DNA of 61,117 nucleotides, from the NCBI GenBank assembly GCA_934130405.1, contig CAKOXX010000006.1:1-61117 (forward strand), in the 5' to 3' direction. The notes beneath the pieces are model-generated. The model was not told the origin of the DNA, searched no databases, and worked only from the letters and a program-made list of their open reading frames with translations. This DNA is from an uncultured Bacilli bacterium. GTDB taxonomy: Bacteria; Bacillota_I; Bacilli_A; RF39; UBA660. Positions 16,924 through 26,300 of this stretch are shown piece after piece. The position numbers and the translations under genes are program-made. Every line of letters starts with the position of its first letter. Position 1 is the first letter of the stretch.

Positions 16924-17145
16924 TTAATTACTAGAAATTTCTTCTAGTTCACTAATAGAAAGTCCGGTATACATAGAAATTTTATCTAAACTTTCATTGT
17001 TACTTAACATTAGCTTAGCTATTTCTAGTTTCGCTTCAGTTTTACCTTCTGAGTAAGCAGAATTTCGACATTTTTCTTCTACCTTCTCAGCATTATACCA
17101 AGCATTAAATTCATCATTAAGTTTCAATTTCTCAATTTCATCCAT
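16924..17145 (-). CDS. Stand-alone C-terminal short form of the Rpn-like nuclease
   Basis: A 73-residue protein whose first 40 residues (MDEIEKLKLNDEFNAWYNAE onwards) are identical to the segment after an internal methionine (residue 193) of the two full-length PD-(D/E)XK genes in this window. The rest matches the second copy's tail (LEIAKLMLSNNESLDKIS). The duplicated segment includes the bases before the internal ATG (AAAGGACT...ATAATGG). Thus it is exactly the product that internal initiation would give. It lies 36 bases after the full-length gene. For Rpn proteins a short intragenic form acts as an inhibitor of the full-length nuclease; the same role here is inference. Confidence 0.65.
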   Translation of the reverse strand: MDEIEKLKLNDEFNAWYNAEKVEEKCRNSAYSEGKTEAKLEIAKLMLSNNESLDKISMYTGLSISELEEISSN

Positions 17146-17181
17146 TATGAGCAGTCCTTTCTTGCTTTGTTTCTAATAGTT

Positions 17182-17445
17182 TTAACTTTTATTATTAGAA
17201 ATTCCTTCTAGCTCACTAATAGTAAGACCAGTATGCTTACTTATTTCATTAATTGACATATCTGTATTTAACAAACTATTAGCTATTTCTAACTGTTTAT
17301 GCTTTTCACCAATAGTAACACCACTTGCAGCACCTTTTGTATAGCCCTCAGAATAAGCAGAGTTTCGACACTTTTCTTCTACTTTCTCAGCGTTATACCA
17401 AGCATTAAATTCATCATTAAGTTTCAATTTCTCAATCTCATCCAT
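17182..17445 (-). CDS. Possible internally initiated short form within the Rpn-like gene
   Basis: Codon 193 is ATG and is preceded by AAAGGACT with nine bases between, giving an 87-residue protein in the same frame. The same bases precede the equivalent ATG of copy 2 and of the stand-alone short gene at 17145. Internal initiation is inferred from this conservation and from the known RpnL/RpnS arrangement; the sequence alone does not prove it. Confidence 0.45.
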   Translation of the reverse strand: MDEIEKLKLNDEFNAWYNAEKVEEKCRNSAYSEGYTKGAASGVTIGEKHKQLEIANSLLNTDMSINEISKHTGLTISELEGISNNKS

Positions 17446-18021
17446 TATGACCAGTCCTTTCTTACTATTACCAGTTATCTTCTTTAACTCTTCATCAGTT
17501 TGTGCTGTTAACATTGATAATAGCATTTCGTCTTCGTTAGCTCCAGTATAACAAATGTCTTTGTAATTTACTAGGTATACATCATAAATTTTGATACCAT
17601 TTTTTACTAAATTGTATTTTCTATTCATTAATTCATATTCTAAAACGGTATCATCATGTTCAAATTTATCATTATTTAAACTAATTTGAATTACTTCTTT
17701 GGTAGTATATTTTTCACCTTGTTCTAATCTACTACCTGCTAGACGAAAAGCATAAGTAAGATTCTTTACGGTTGTATAGTTTTCCATCGATTTATTGATT
17801 TCAACATTAACAATAATATCTCCTTCTTCTAGTAATAAATCTAGACGATAATCTTTTCTTTTATTACCGCTATTTAACTCATTATCAATAATCTTATAAT
17901 TAGATAAATCAATACCAATTATATGACTGAATAACTCGAGATAGATATTCCTTGTCCTTTCTTCTTTCATAAGATATTTCATAGTTGTATCTGATAAGAT
18001 ACTAATAAAATTGTTATTCAT
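17182..18021 (-). CDS. PD-(D/E)XK nuclease family transposase, Rpn-like, copy 1
   Basis: A 279-residue protein. Residues 1-190 form a PDDEXK_2/Rpn-type nuclease domain with the catalytic core around DYRLDLLLEEGDIIVNVEIN (about residues 57-76). The C-terminal part after residue 193 is helical and ends in a small sigma/HTH-like module (ISKHTGLTISELEGIS). Residues 1-220 differ from copy 2 in only two or three positions, while the last 55 residues differ strongly. AAAAGGAGC precedes the ATG. Known: Rpn proteins are DNA endonucleases that promote recombination, and some are toxic and act in phage defence. Annotated family names include transposase, but no transposition has been shown for most. Confidence 0.8.
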   Translation of the reverse strand: MNNNFISILSDTTMKYLMKEERTRNIYLELFSHIIGIDLSNYKIIDNELNSGNKRKDYRLDLLLEEGDIIVNVEINKSMENYTTVKNLTYAFRLAGSRLEQGEKYTTKEVIQISLNNDKFEHDDTVLEYELMNRKYNLVKNGIKIYDVYLVNYKDICYTGANEDEMLLSMLTAQTDEELKKITGNSKKGLVIMDEIEKLKLNDEFNAWYNAEKVEEKCRNSAYSEGYTKGAASGVTIGEKHKQLEIANSLLNTDMSINEISKHTGLTISELEGISNNKS

Positions 18022-18094
18022 ATTTAGCTCCTTTTCTAAGATGATTATTTTTGCTTTTTCGAAAAAGTGACATCATCTTAACAGGTTCAAAACT

Positions 18095-18224
18095 AAATAG
18101 CAAATCGGGAATTTTGCATTTTCCCCTAGTAGATACCCCTCAATTTACTAAATTCAGCCGGCAAAATGAAAAATTCAGGTCGAACAAGTACCTGAATTTG
18201 CAAAATCTACCCTAAAAAAGTAAA
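18095..18224. repeat. Interspersed CTGAATTTGC repeat, copy B
   Basis: Contains AAATTCAGGT and ACCTGAATTT as a perfect 10-bp inverted repeat with a 9-base spacer, plus GAATTTTGCATTTTC units. Shared with copy C at 53099-53230 and partly with copy A at 7766. Confidence 0.6.
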
Positions 18225-18227
18225 ATT

Positions 18228-20543
18228 TTATTTTTTTTCAATTTTAAACAATTCTGCCGCTAATTCTTGATAATTAGAAACAAATTTGAAGACCATTTCT
18301 TTTCTAATATCTTTAGGGACTTCATCTAAATCAGCTTTATTCTCTCTAGGTAAATATATCTTTTTAACCCCTGCCCGATAAGCTCCTAAAATTTTTTCTC
18401 TAACTCCACCAATTGGAAGTACTCTACCTTGTAAAGTTATCTCCCCAGTCATTGCTATCTTTGAAGAAATTTTAATGCCCGTAAAAGCACTTATTATTGA
18501 AGTAGTTAAAGCAATACCTGCTGACGGACCTTCCTTACTAACTGCTCCTTCTGGTAAATGAATATGAGTATCATTAGTAAAAATCTTATCACCTACTAAA
18601 AACTTTTCATAATTAGCTTTAATATAACTAAGTGCAATCTGAGCAGACTCTATCATTACTTCTCCTAAGGAACCAGTTAATATTAATTCACCTTTTCCCT
18701 TATAATAAGTCGTCTCAACCTTTAAAACATCTCCACCGAAAGGTGTATAAGCAAGTCCATTAACTACTCCTACCTGACGTAAATCTTTCTGAGAATAAAA
18801 TGGATAAACTTTCTTTCCTAAATAAGACTCTAAAGAATCAACGGTAACTGTTACTAAAGCAGCATTATTATTAATTAACATATCTTTAACTATCTTTCGT
18901 AATATCTTTGATATCATTCGGTTAAGTTCCCTGACACCAGCTTCTTTTGTATAACTTCTAATTATTTCTAAAATTGCATCTTCACTAAACTCCACTTCAA
19001 AAGGTGTCAAACCAACTTCATCCATTAATTTAGGTATCAAATAGTTTAAAGCAATATCTTTCTTTTCATATTCTGTATAAGAAGGAATATGAATAACTTC
19101 TAATCTATCTTTAAGTTCTAATGGTATTTGTTCTTCATAATTAGCAGTAGCAATAAATAACACTTTTGATAAATCAAAATCTTCTTCAATATAATGATCA
19201 GAAAAGTGAGTATTTTGTTCTTTATCAAGAACTTCTAGTAAACTACTAGCTGGATCTCCTTTAACCCCTTTAGTCATTTTATCTATCTCATCTATAATAA
19301 AAACTGGATTAGAACTATGCGCTTTCTTCATTCCTTGAATAATTCTTCCAGGAAGTGCTCCAACATAAGTTCTTCGATGTCCAACTATTTCTGCTTCATC
19401 ATTAATACCACCTACAGAGATAGTAGCAACATTTCGATTTAAACTCTTAGCAATAGAATAAGCAAGAGAAGTTTTACCTACTCCTGGAGGACCTATTAAA
19501 CATAAAATTGGACTTTTCTCTTTCTTAGAATTTTGTTTAACAGCAATATACTCTAAGATTCTTTCTTTTACATCACTCATTCCATAGTGATTATTATCTA
19601 AAACTACTTTTATTTTATTTAAATCTGTTACATCTTTAGTTTCTATTTCAAAAGGAAGTGATAACATCCATTCAATATAATCTTTCATCATTACTACTTC
19701 TGGAGAAATAGGAGCAGACGTTTCATATCTTTTAATTTCTTCTTTAATTCTTTCTTTAATTTTATTATTAGCTTTTAAACTTTTTAAACGTTTCTTATAG
19801 TTTTCTATTTCGCTATTCTTACTATTCTCTTCCCCTAATTCCTCTTTAATTACTTTAAGTTTTGCTTCTAAGTAAAATTTCTTCTGACTATCAATTACTT
19901 CTTTTCTTACTTTTTCATCTATTTCATTTTCTATTCTAGCAAGAGCTATTTCTTCTTTTAATTGTTCTAATAAAGAGATAGCTCTTTTTATTGGGTCTTC
20001 TTCATAAAGATATTTTTTCTTTAATTCAATAGAAAATGGAAGTATAGCTGCTAAAGAATCAGTTAAATCTGCTAAGCTTTCGATAAATGACAGTTGATGA
20101 AGCATAGCATTACTAGTACTTGATACTAAGTTACTATACTTTTCATAAGATCTTAGTAACATATCTAAATACAAAGTATTTTTTTCTTTTGGTATTTCTC
20201 TTGTTTCAACATCTTCTATATCGACATACCAAGCACCATTTTCAAATTCATAATTAGTGACACTTACTCTACTATGGCACTGAAAAACCGCTCTTGTTTT
20301 AGAGTTTGGAACTAAAAGTTTTAAAGTTAGGGTTGACAAGATGCCGAGTGATGGGAATTCAATTACATTATCAGTAGAAAAGCCATCTAAAGAGTGAATC
20401 ATTAGAATTTGCTTTTCCGTACTTTGCTCTACGATATTAATTAGGCGTTCTATCTTTTCATCTTGTGTTTCAATTCTATATTCAAAATTAGGGAATAAGA
20501 CTGTTTCATTAACAATCATAACTGGAACTCTACGCACTACCAT
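18228..20543 (-). CDS. lon: ATP-dependent protease Lon
   Basis: A 771-residue LonA protease that degrades misfolded and regulatory proteins. Domains in order: LAN substrate-binding domain (about 1-190), coiled-coil (about 195-260), AAA+ module with Walker A GPPGVGKTSL (about 350) and Walker B VFIIDEIDKM, and a C-terminal peptidase with catalytic Ser in KEGPSAG (about 672) and Lys in GGVREKILGAYRAG (about 714). Length is normal for LonA. The start is ATG at 20543 or the adjoining GTG at 20546; the upstream AGTGGGTG site does not decide. It has no detectable membrane segment, so it is not LonB. Confidence 0.95.
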   Translation of the reverse strand: MVVRRVPVMIVNETVLFPNFEYRIETQDEKIERLINIVEQSTEKQILMIHSLDGFSTDNVIEFPSLGILSTLTLKLLVPNSKTRAVFQCHSRVSVTNYEFENGAWYVDIEDVETREIPKEKNTLYLDMLLRSYEKYSNLVSSTSNAMLHQLSFIESLADLTDSLAAILPFSIELKKKYLYEEDPIKRAISLLEQLKEEIALARIENEIDEKVRKEVIDSQKKFYLEAKLKVIKEELGEENSKNSEIENYKKRLKSLKANNKIKERIKEEIKRYETSAPISPEVVMMKDYIEWMLSLPFEIETKDVTDLNKIKVVLDNNHYGMSDVKERILEYIAVKQNSKKEKSPILCLIGPPGVGKTSLAYSIAKSLNRNVATISVGGINDEAEIVGHRRTYVGALPGRIIQGMKKAHSSNPVFIIDEIDKMTKGVKGDPASSLLEVLDKEQNTHFSDHYIEEDFDLSKVLFIATANYEEQIPLELKDRLEVIHIPSYTEYEKKDIALNYLIPKLMDEVGLTPFEVEFSEDAILEIIRSYTKEAGVRELNRMISKILRKIVKDMLINNNAALVTVTVDSLESYLGKKVYPFYSQKDLRQVGVVNGLAYTPFGGDVLKVETTYYKGKGELILTGSLGEVMIESAQIALSYIKANYEKFLVGDKIFTNDTHIHLPEGAVSKEGPSAGIALTTSIISAFTGIKISSKIAMTGEITLQGRVLPIGGVREKILGAYRAGVKKIYLPRENKADLDEVPKDIRKEMVFKFVSNYQELAAELFKIEKK

Positions 20544-20635
20544 CACCCACTTCTAATTATTTATTATAACTTATCCAATTTTTTTTGAGAAGTCTTTTTT
20601 AAGTTTTTTTCGTAAATTTTAGTTTTATTTTTCCA

Positions 20636-20661
20636 ATATTAAAACCTCATAAAAATGAGGT
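20636..20661 (-). terminator. Terminator of the surface-protein array
   Basis: ACCTCAT and ATGAGGT 7-bp stem with a 4-base loop followed by TTTTAAT on the minus strand, 20 bases after the stop. Confidence 0.65.
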
Positions 20662-20682
20662 CTAATCTTTTTTAGTTTTTTA

Positions 20683-22542
20683 TCAAGACTGAACTACATA
20701 TGGATTTAGAGCGGTTCCATCTCCCTTAGTTATTTGAGTATTTACTTTTAGGTTGATAACTGGACGAATTTTACTATATATAGGTACTTGATCACGTCCT
20801 AAACCACCAGAGGAAGAAACATTATAAACACGTGCATATAAATCATAAGAAGAAAAGTATGATGGTGACATCGTCCAAAAGTATTGTCCATTATATAAGT
20901 AATAGTTATTATTTTGTGTATTAAATACTCCACCGGCCATCGCTACTTCATCAGCTGTTATTAGTAAAATTGAATAATCTAATTTGGCACTTACATTCGA
21001 TACTTTAAACTTATCATTGTCTTGTACACATTTTAAGCTTGGATTTCTATTCTCATATAAACGACTATAGGCTCCATATGTTGTAGTTGGAGTCAATAAA
21101 TTTCCTGAACCTGAACTTATTTCTCTATCATTGCAAAATGTCTCATCTGCTAAGTATGAAGAATAATTTGTTAAATTATTTTTATACCATGTATCTAAGG
21201 TACCCTTCATAGTTGAATTTATATTATTTGTTACTGCATCAGCATAGCTATCACTACTATATGAAATAGGCTGTACTATCATTGTTGTATCGTTTGAATA
21301 ACCTGTTATTTTATAAATTACATTACATGATGTTTCCAAACAAGTATATAGATTATTTGATACAATTTCATTATGATTTTCTTTCCACATTAACTGTTTT
21401 ACTGTTCCAGTTAAGGTGAATTTTTTTGTTGATTCATCAAAACTATAATCTGTTCCAAAATCATATTTTCGTGTATTAGTAAAATTAACATAATTAGTTG
21501 TTGCATTATTTTTATGCATAGAAAATTTTTCACTATATTTATATCCAACATAAGCTGGATCCCAATACTTTTCATTAAATCTAGAATTACCTATTGTTAC
21601 TGATGTTCCCGTATCTGATGTTGTTGTTCCAGAATAAATCATTCTAATGCTTCCATCTCCATTGCGACGGATGATTCTCCAAGTATATCCTGCAAACGAT
21701 ACATAGTTATTCTTGATTGCTCCTCGGTAATAATAACTTTCTCCTTCATCATCTTCTGACATGAATAATCCTTCATCAGTAGTGGCTGTCTTAGAAAAAT
21801 CTGGAGTTCCTTTTGCATTAATATTAGTTTTAGCTGTTTCTACTGATACTTCATGATTATTCATTACTAACAAGCAGTCCGATAATCTGTTAAAGCCATT
21901 ATCTTTGCAGTAAGTATCTTCTACTTCGGCTACGGTATCACTTGTTTGTCCATAGACGTTTACTTTTACTTTATAGACTAGTCCACCATTATCATTCTGT
22001 GGATTATAGCTTGAATCAATCCATAGTCTTAATCGATATTTGATTTCTGTATCACCTTGTTGATTTAAATTTCCCACAAATAAATTCATCATATCAGATG
22101 GTCGTCCTGTATAAACATTTCCAGTTGGGTCTTCTGAATAAGTTTTTGGTGGCATCGCCTCTTCTTCACTTCCATCAGGATTAACTTTTGTTAAATAAAA
22201 TTTAACGTTCTTTCCATCAAAAGTATTACCATTCTCTTCTTTTGCTGCTATTTCATAATTGATATCTGTATTTCCGGCAATTGATGATTTAACAGTAAAA
22301 TCAAAGTATTCTCCAGAATTTGATAGTGTCTTTCCAGTCGCATCTGTTGTAGGAAGAGCATTATTCATAGATATAACATTTGTACTTTCTACATATTCCA
22401 TAGAAATTGCTCCAGTCGTAATAGTATTTAACTTTTGACCGGTACCTGTATAAGAAAAAGCTGCATAACTTATTCCAATTACAACTAATAACATAACAGT
22501 TACTAATATTATTACTAAATAATTCTTTCTGCTTTTAGACAC
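20683..22542 (-). CDS. TasA-like anchored surface protein, paralogue 1
   Basis: About 619 residues. One N-terminal hydrophobic segment (about 9-30) ends in GISYAAFSYTGTG, like TasA/camelysin-type secreted proteins. A conserved N-terminal domain (to about 310) contains SMEYVESTNVISM and FDFTVKSS. A WRIIRRNGDGS motif then opens a C-terminal domain that ends with FWTMSPS, RPVINLK and ITKGDGTALNPYVVQS. Four copies of the family lie in this window. I chose the GTG at 22542, eight bases after AAAGGAGG; an ATG two codons upstream is too close to that site. The gene is third in a tandem of three and ends in TGA followed at once by TAA. Function unknown; probably a cell-surface structural or adhesive protein. 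Confidence 0.75.
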   Translation of the reverse strand: MSKSRKNYLVIILVTVMLLVVIGISYAAFSYTGTGQKLNTITTGAISMEYVESTNVISMNNALPTTDATGKTLSNSGEYFDFTVKSSIAGNTDINYEIAAKEENGNTFDGKNVKFYLTKVNPDGSEEEAMPPKTYSEDPTGNVYTGRPSDMMNLFVGNLNQQGDTEIKYRLRLWIDSSYNPQNDNGGLVYKVKVNVYGQTSDTVAEVEDTYCKDNGFNRLSDCLLVMNNHEVSVETAKTNINAKGTPDFSKTATTDEGLFMSEDDEGESYYYRGAIKNNYVSFAGYTWRIIRRNGDGSIRMIYSGTTTSDTGTSVTIGNSRFNEKYWDPAYVGYKYSEKFSMHKNNATTNYVNFTNTRKYDFGTDYSFDESTKKFTLTGTVKQLMWKENHNEIVSNNLYTCLETSCNVIYKITGYSNDTTMIVQPISYSSDSYADAVTNNINSTMKGTLDTWYKNNLTNYSSYLADETFCNDREISSGSGNLLTPTTTYGAYSRLYENRNPSLKCVQDNDKFKVSNVSAKLDYSILLITADEVAMAGGVFNTQNNNYYLYNGQYFWTMSPSYFSSYDLYARVYNVSSSGGLGRDQVPIYSKIRPVINLKVNTQITKGDGTALNPYVVQS

Positions 22543-22558
22543 AAACATTTCCTCCTTT

Positions 22559-24421
22559 CTAGGATTGAATAACATATGGATTCAAAGCCGTTCCATCACC
22601 TTTAGTTATTTGCGTATCTGCTTTTAGATTAACAACAGGGCGAGTATAAAAAGAAGTTGTAACACTATTATTACTCAAACTGCCCAACGAACGTACTGTC
22701 CAAACTAAGGAAGACGAAGTGTATGAATTGAAATAAAATGGAGACATCGTCCAAAAATTTTGCCCATTATATAAATAATAACTACTATTTGATGTATTAT
22801 AGATTCCACCAGCCATTGCTACTTCATCTGCATTGATTAGTGAAATTGGATAATCTAGTTTTGTGTTTTCATTTGATACCTTAAATTTATCACTGTCTTG
22901 TATACAGCTCAAACTAGGTAACTTACTTGATACTAATCTACTATATGTTCCATAATATGTAGTTGGTGTCACTAGGTAACCTCCCCCACCTGAGGTACTT
23001 CTATCATTACAAAATACTTCATCTGCCAAATATGATGCATAACTTGTTAAATTGTCTTTATACCAAGCATCTAATGTATTTTTTATAGTCGAATTTATAG
23101 TGTTCGTTACAGCATCGGCATAACTATCACTGCTGTATGATATTGGCTGTACCGCCATTCTTGTATCACTTTGATATTCTGTAATCTTATACACAACATT
23201 ACAACTGGTATTTAAACAACTATATAAATTGCCTGATACTATTTCATCATGATTATCTTTCCATGTTAATTGTTTGATTGTTCCTGTTAAAGTAAATTTT
23301 CCTGTTAACTCATTAAATGCATATCCTGTTCCAAAATTGTATTTTGTTGTATTAGTAAACCAGTCATATCCTGTTGTTCCATTATTTTCGTGTAGTGAAA
23401 ACTTTTCATTGTACTTATATCCTACATATGCTGGATCCCAATTTTTATTATTAAATGCCGAACCACCTATTGTTACTGATTTTCCTGTATCTGATGTTGT
23501 TTTTCCGGAATAAATTAAGCGAACACTTCCATCTCCATTACGACGAATAATTCTCCAAGTATATCCGGCAAAGGATACGTAATTATTCTTCACTGCTCCT
23601 CTATAATAATAACTGGCTCCCTCATCATCTTCAGACATGAATAATCCTTCATCTGTCGTTGCAGTTTTAGAAAAATCCGGTATACCCTTTGCATTAATAT
23701 TAGTCTTTGCACTTTCTACAGAATTTTCATGACTATTCATTACTAACATACAATCTGATAAAGTGTTAAATCCATTATCTTTACAATAGGTATCTTCTAC
23801 TTCGGCTACTGTATCACTTGTTTGTCCATAAACATTTACTTTTACTTTATAAATCAAACCGCCATTATCGTTCTGTGGATTATAATTTTCATCTACCCAC
23901 ATTCTTAAGCGATATTTAATTTCTGTATTTCCTTGTTGATTTAGATTACCTACAAACAAACTCATCATATCTGATGGTCTTCCTGTATAAACATTACTAG
24001 TTGGGTCTTCTGAATAAGTCTTTGGTGGCATTGCTTCTTCTTCGCTTCCATCGGAATTAACTTTTGTTAGATAAAACTTAACATTCTTTCCATCGAAAGT
24101 ATTTCCATTTTCTTCTTTGGCTGCTATCTCATAGTTGATATCAGTGTTTCCTACTATTGATGATTTAACTGTAAAATCAAAATATTCTCCTGAATTTGAT
24201 AATTTCTTTCCAGTAGTATCTGTTGTTGGAAGAGCATTATTCATAGAAATGACATTGGTACTCTCTACATATTCCATAGAGATAGCTCCAGTCGTAATAG
24301 TATTTAACTTTTGACCTGTACCAGTATAAGAAAATGCTGCATAACTGATACCAATTATAACTAGTAATAAAACAGTTACTAATATTATTATTATTAAATA
24401 ATTTTTTCTGTTTTTAGACAC
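22559..24421 (-). CDS. TasA-like anchored surface protein, paralogue 2
   Basis: About 620 residues, with the same layout as its neighbours: N-terminal membrane segment (VLLLVIIGISYAAFS), conserved N-terminal domain, WRIIRRNGDGSVRLIYSG, and a divergent C-terminal domain with LADEVFCNDR, FWTMSP and RPVVNLKA. The stretch between FWTMSP and RPVVNL is quite different from the other copies. GTG start at 24421 after AAAGGAGG, as in paralogue 1. The stop is 16 bases before the next start, so the three tandem genes form one operon driven from the leader at 26.3-26.5 kb. Confidence 0.75.
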   Translation of the reverse strand: MSKNRKNYLIIIILVTVLLLVIIGISYAAFSYTGTGQKLNTITTGAISMEYVESTNVISMNNALPTTDTTGKKLSNSGEYFDFTVKSSIVGNTDINYEIAAKEENGNTFDGKNVKFYLTKVNSDGSEEEAMPPKTYSEDPTSNVYTGRPSDMMSLFVGNLNQQGNTEIKYRLRMWVDENYNPQNDNGGLIYKVKVNVYGQTSDTVAEVEDTYCKDNGFNTLSDCMLVMNSHENSVESAKTNINAKGIPDFSKTATTDEGLFMSEDDEGASYYYRGAVKNNYVSFAGYTWRIIRRNGDGSVRLIYSGKTTSDTGKSVTIGGSAFNNKNWDPAYVGYKYNEKFSLHENNGTTGYDWFTNTTKYNFGTGYAFNELTGKFTLTGTIKQLTWKDNHDEIVSGNLYSCLNTSCNVVYKITEYQSDTRMAVQPISYSSDSYADAVTNTINSTIKNTLDAWYKDNLTSYASYLADEVFCNDRSTSGGGGYLVTPTTYYGTYSRLVSSKLPSLSCIQDSDKFKVSNENTKLDYPISLINADEVAMAGGIYNTSNSSYYLYNGQNFWTMSPFYFNSYTSSSLVWTVRSLGSLSNNSVTTSFYTRPVVNLKADTQITKGDGTALNPYVIQS

Positions 24422-24437
24422 AAACATTTCCTCCTTT

Positions 24438-26300
24438 CTAAGATTGAATAACATATGGATTCAAAACTGTTCCATCTCCCTTTGTTATTTGAACATCTGA
24501 ACGTAAATTTATGACTGGACGGGTTCCAAAGGAAGAAGTAACATTATTTGCAAGATTCAAATAACCAGAAGGAGCTACACGCCAAACTCGCACATCAGAG
24601 TAAGATGCTTCAAAGTCAGATGGGGACATTGTCCAAAAGTATTTCCCACTATATAGATAATAATTACTATTCGGTACATTCCATACGCCTCCAGCTATTG
24701 CCACTTCATCTGCAGTTATTAATGCTATAGGATAATCTAGTTTAGCAAGTTCATTCGATATTCTAAACTTATCATTATCTTGTGTACATTTTAAACTTGG
24801 TGTTTTCTTTTCATATAAACGGCCATATGCTCCGTAAGTTGTTGTTGGTACAATCAGATACCCTAATCCATAATTTATTCTTCGGTCATTGCAGAAAATT
24901 TCATCTGCTAAATATGATGTATAATTTATTAGATTATTTCTATACCATGTATCAATAGTATTTTTCATATGTGAATCTGTGTTATTAATAATAGTATATT
25001 CATAACTATCGCTACTGTAAGATATAGGTTGAACAGTCATTCTGGTATCACTTTGATATTTTGTTATCCTATAAACCACATTACAACTTGTATTTAAACA
25101 ACTATATAAATTACCTGATACGATTTCTTCATGATTATCTTTCCATGTTAATTGTTTTATTGTTCCAGTTAACGTGAATTTTTTTGTTGTTTCATCAAAA
25201 GTGTATCCTGTTCCAAAGTTATATTTTTGTGTATTGGTAAACCACTTATATTCTGTGGTTTCATTATTTTCATGTAATGAAAAATTTTCATTATACATAT
25301 AGCCAATATATGTTGGATCCCAGTATTTCTCATTAAAAGTTGATTTACCTATACTTGTTGATTCGCCTACATCACTTGTTGTACTTCCAGAATATATCAT
25401 TCTAATACTTCCGTCTCCATTACGACGGATGATTCTCCACGTATAACCTGCAAATGATACATAATTATTTTTCACTGCTCCTCGGTAATAATAACTTGCA
25501 CCATCATCATCTTCTGCCATAAATAAACCTTCGTCAGTCGTGGCTGTTTTTGAAAAGTCTGGTGTACCTTTGTTAGTTATATTTTGTTTAGCTGTCTTTA
25601 CAGATGTTTCATGATTATTCATTACTAACATACAGTCTGATAATGTATTAAATCCATTATCTTTACAGTAAGTATCTTCTACGTCGGCTACTGTATCACC
25701 TGTTTGTCCATAGACATTTACCTTTACTTTATATATTAAACCACCATTATCGTTCTGTGGATTATAATTTTCATCTACCCACATTCTTAATCTATATTTA
25801 ATTTCTGTATTACCCTGTTGATTTAAATTACCTACAAATAGACTCATCATATCGGATGGTCGTCCTGTATAAACATTTCCGGTTGGGTCTTCTGAATAAG
25901 TCTTCGGTGGCATCACCTCTTCTTCACTTCCATCAGAATTAACTTTTGTTAAATAAAACTTAACATTTTTACCATCAAAGGTATTACCATTTTCTTCTTT
26001 GGCTGCTATCTCATAGTTAATATCTGTATTTCCAGCGATTGATGATTTAACTGTAAAATCAAAATATTCTCCGGAATTTGATAATTTCTTTCCAGTGGAA
26101 TCTGTGGTGGGAAGAGCATTATTCATAGAAATAACATTGGTACTTTCAACGTATTCCATAGAAATAGCACCAGTTGTAATAGTATTCAATTTTTGACCTG
26201 TTCCTGTATAAGAGAAAGCTGCATAACTAATACCAATTACTGCTATTAATAGTATTAAGATAAGTATTATAAATAAAAAAGATTTGTTCTTATTTTTCAT
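24438..26300 (-). CDS. TasA-like anchored surface protein, paralogue 3 (operon head)
   Basis: 620 residues starting MKNKNKSFLFIILILILLIA, then GISYAAFSYTGTG. The N-terminal half is over 90 percent identical by eye to the other three copies; the C-terminal half, after WRIIRRNGDGS, is more divergent, with SDFEASYSDVRVWRVAPSG in the hypervariable patch. The ribosome binding site is weak and reads AGAAAGTAGG, complementary to part of the leader hairpin, which suggests control of translation. Head of the three-gene tandem. The tasA-like call rests on the N-terminal secretion segment and following beta-rich domain, not on overall identity. Confidence 0.75.
   Translation of the reverse strand: MKNKNKSFLFIILILILLIAVIGISYAAFSYTGTGQKLNTITTGAISMEYVESTNVISMNNALPTTDSTGKKLSNSGEYFDFTVKSSIAGNTDINYEIAAKEENGNTFDGKNVKFYLTKVNSDGSEEEVMPPKTYSEDPTGNVYTGRPSDMMSLFVGNLNQQGNTEIKYRLRMWVDENYNPQNDNGGLIYKVKVNVYGQTGDTVADVEDTYCKDNGFNTLSDCMLVMNNHETSVKTAKQNITNKGTPDFSKTATTDEGLFMAEDDDGASYYYRGAVKNNYVSFAGYTWRIIRRNGDGSIRMIYSGSTTSDVGESTSIGKSTFNEKYWDPTYIGYMYNENFSLHENNETTEYKWFTNTQKYNFGTGYTFDETTKKFTLTGTIKQLTWKDNHEEIVSGNLYSCLNTSCNVVYRITKYQSDTRMTVQPISYSSDSYEYTIINNTDSHMKNTIDTWYRNNLINYTSYLADEIFCNDRRINYGLGYLIVPTTTYGAYGRLYEKKTPSLKCTQDNDKFRISNELAKLDYPIALITADEVAIAGGVWNVPNSNYYLYSGKYFWTMSPSDFEASYSDVRVWRVAPSGYLNLANNVTSSFGTRPVINLRSDVQITKGDGTVLNPYVIQS

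Larger units (their letters stand above)
17162..18224 (-). mobile_element. Rpn-like unit, copy 1 (inverted relative to copy 2)
   Basis: About 1.06 kb, nearly identical to 53099-54172 in opposite orientation. It comprises the PD-(D/E)XK gene, a leader with nested inverted repeats (AAGATGAT/ATCATCTT around CTTTTTCGAAAAAG) and a segment with a 10-bp inverted repeat AAATTCAGGT/ACCTGAATTT. I see no terminal inverted repeats or target duplication at the ends. Sequence identity covers both coding and non-coding parts, so duplication or gene conversion is recent. Confidence 0.7.

Noticed and set aside
20683..22542. Diversity-generating retroelement acting on the C-terminal patch of surface proteins
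   Set aside because: FWTMSP...RPVINL resembles a variable patch, but no reverse transcriptase or template repeat is in the window and differences are not limited to adenines.
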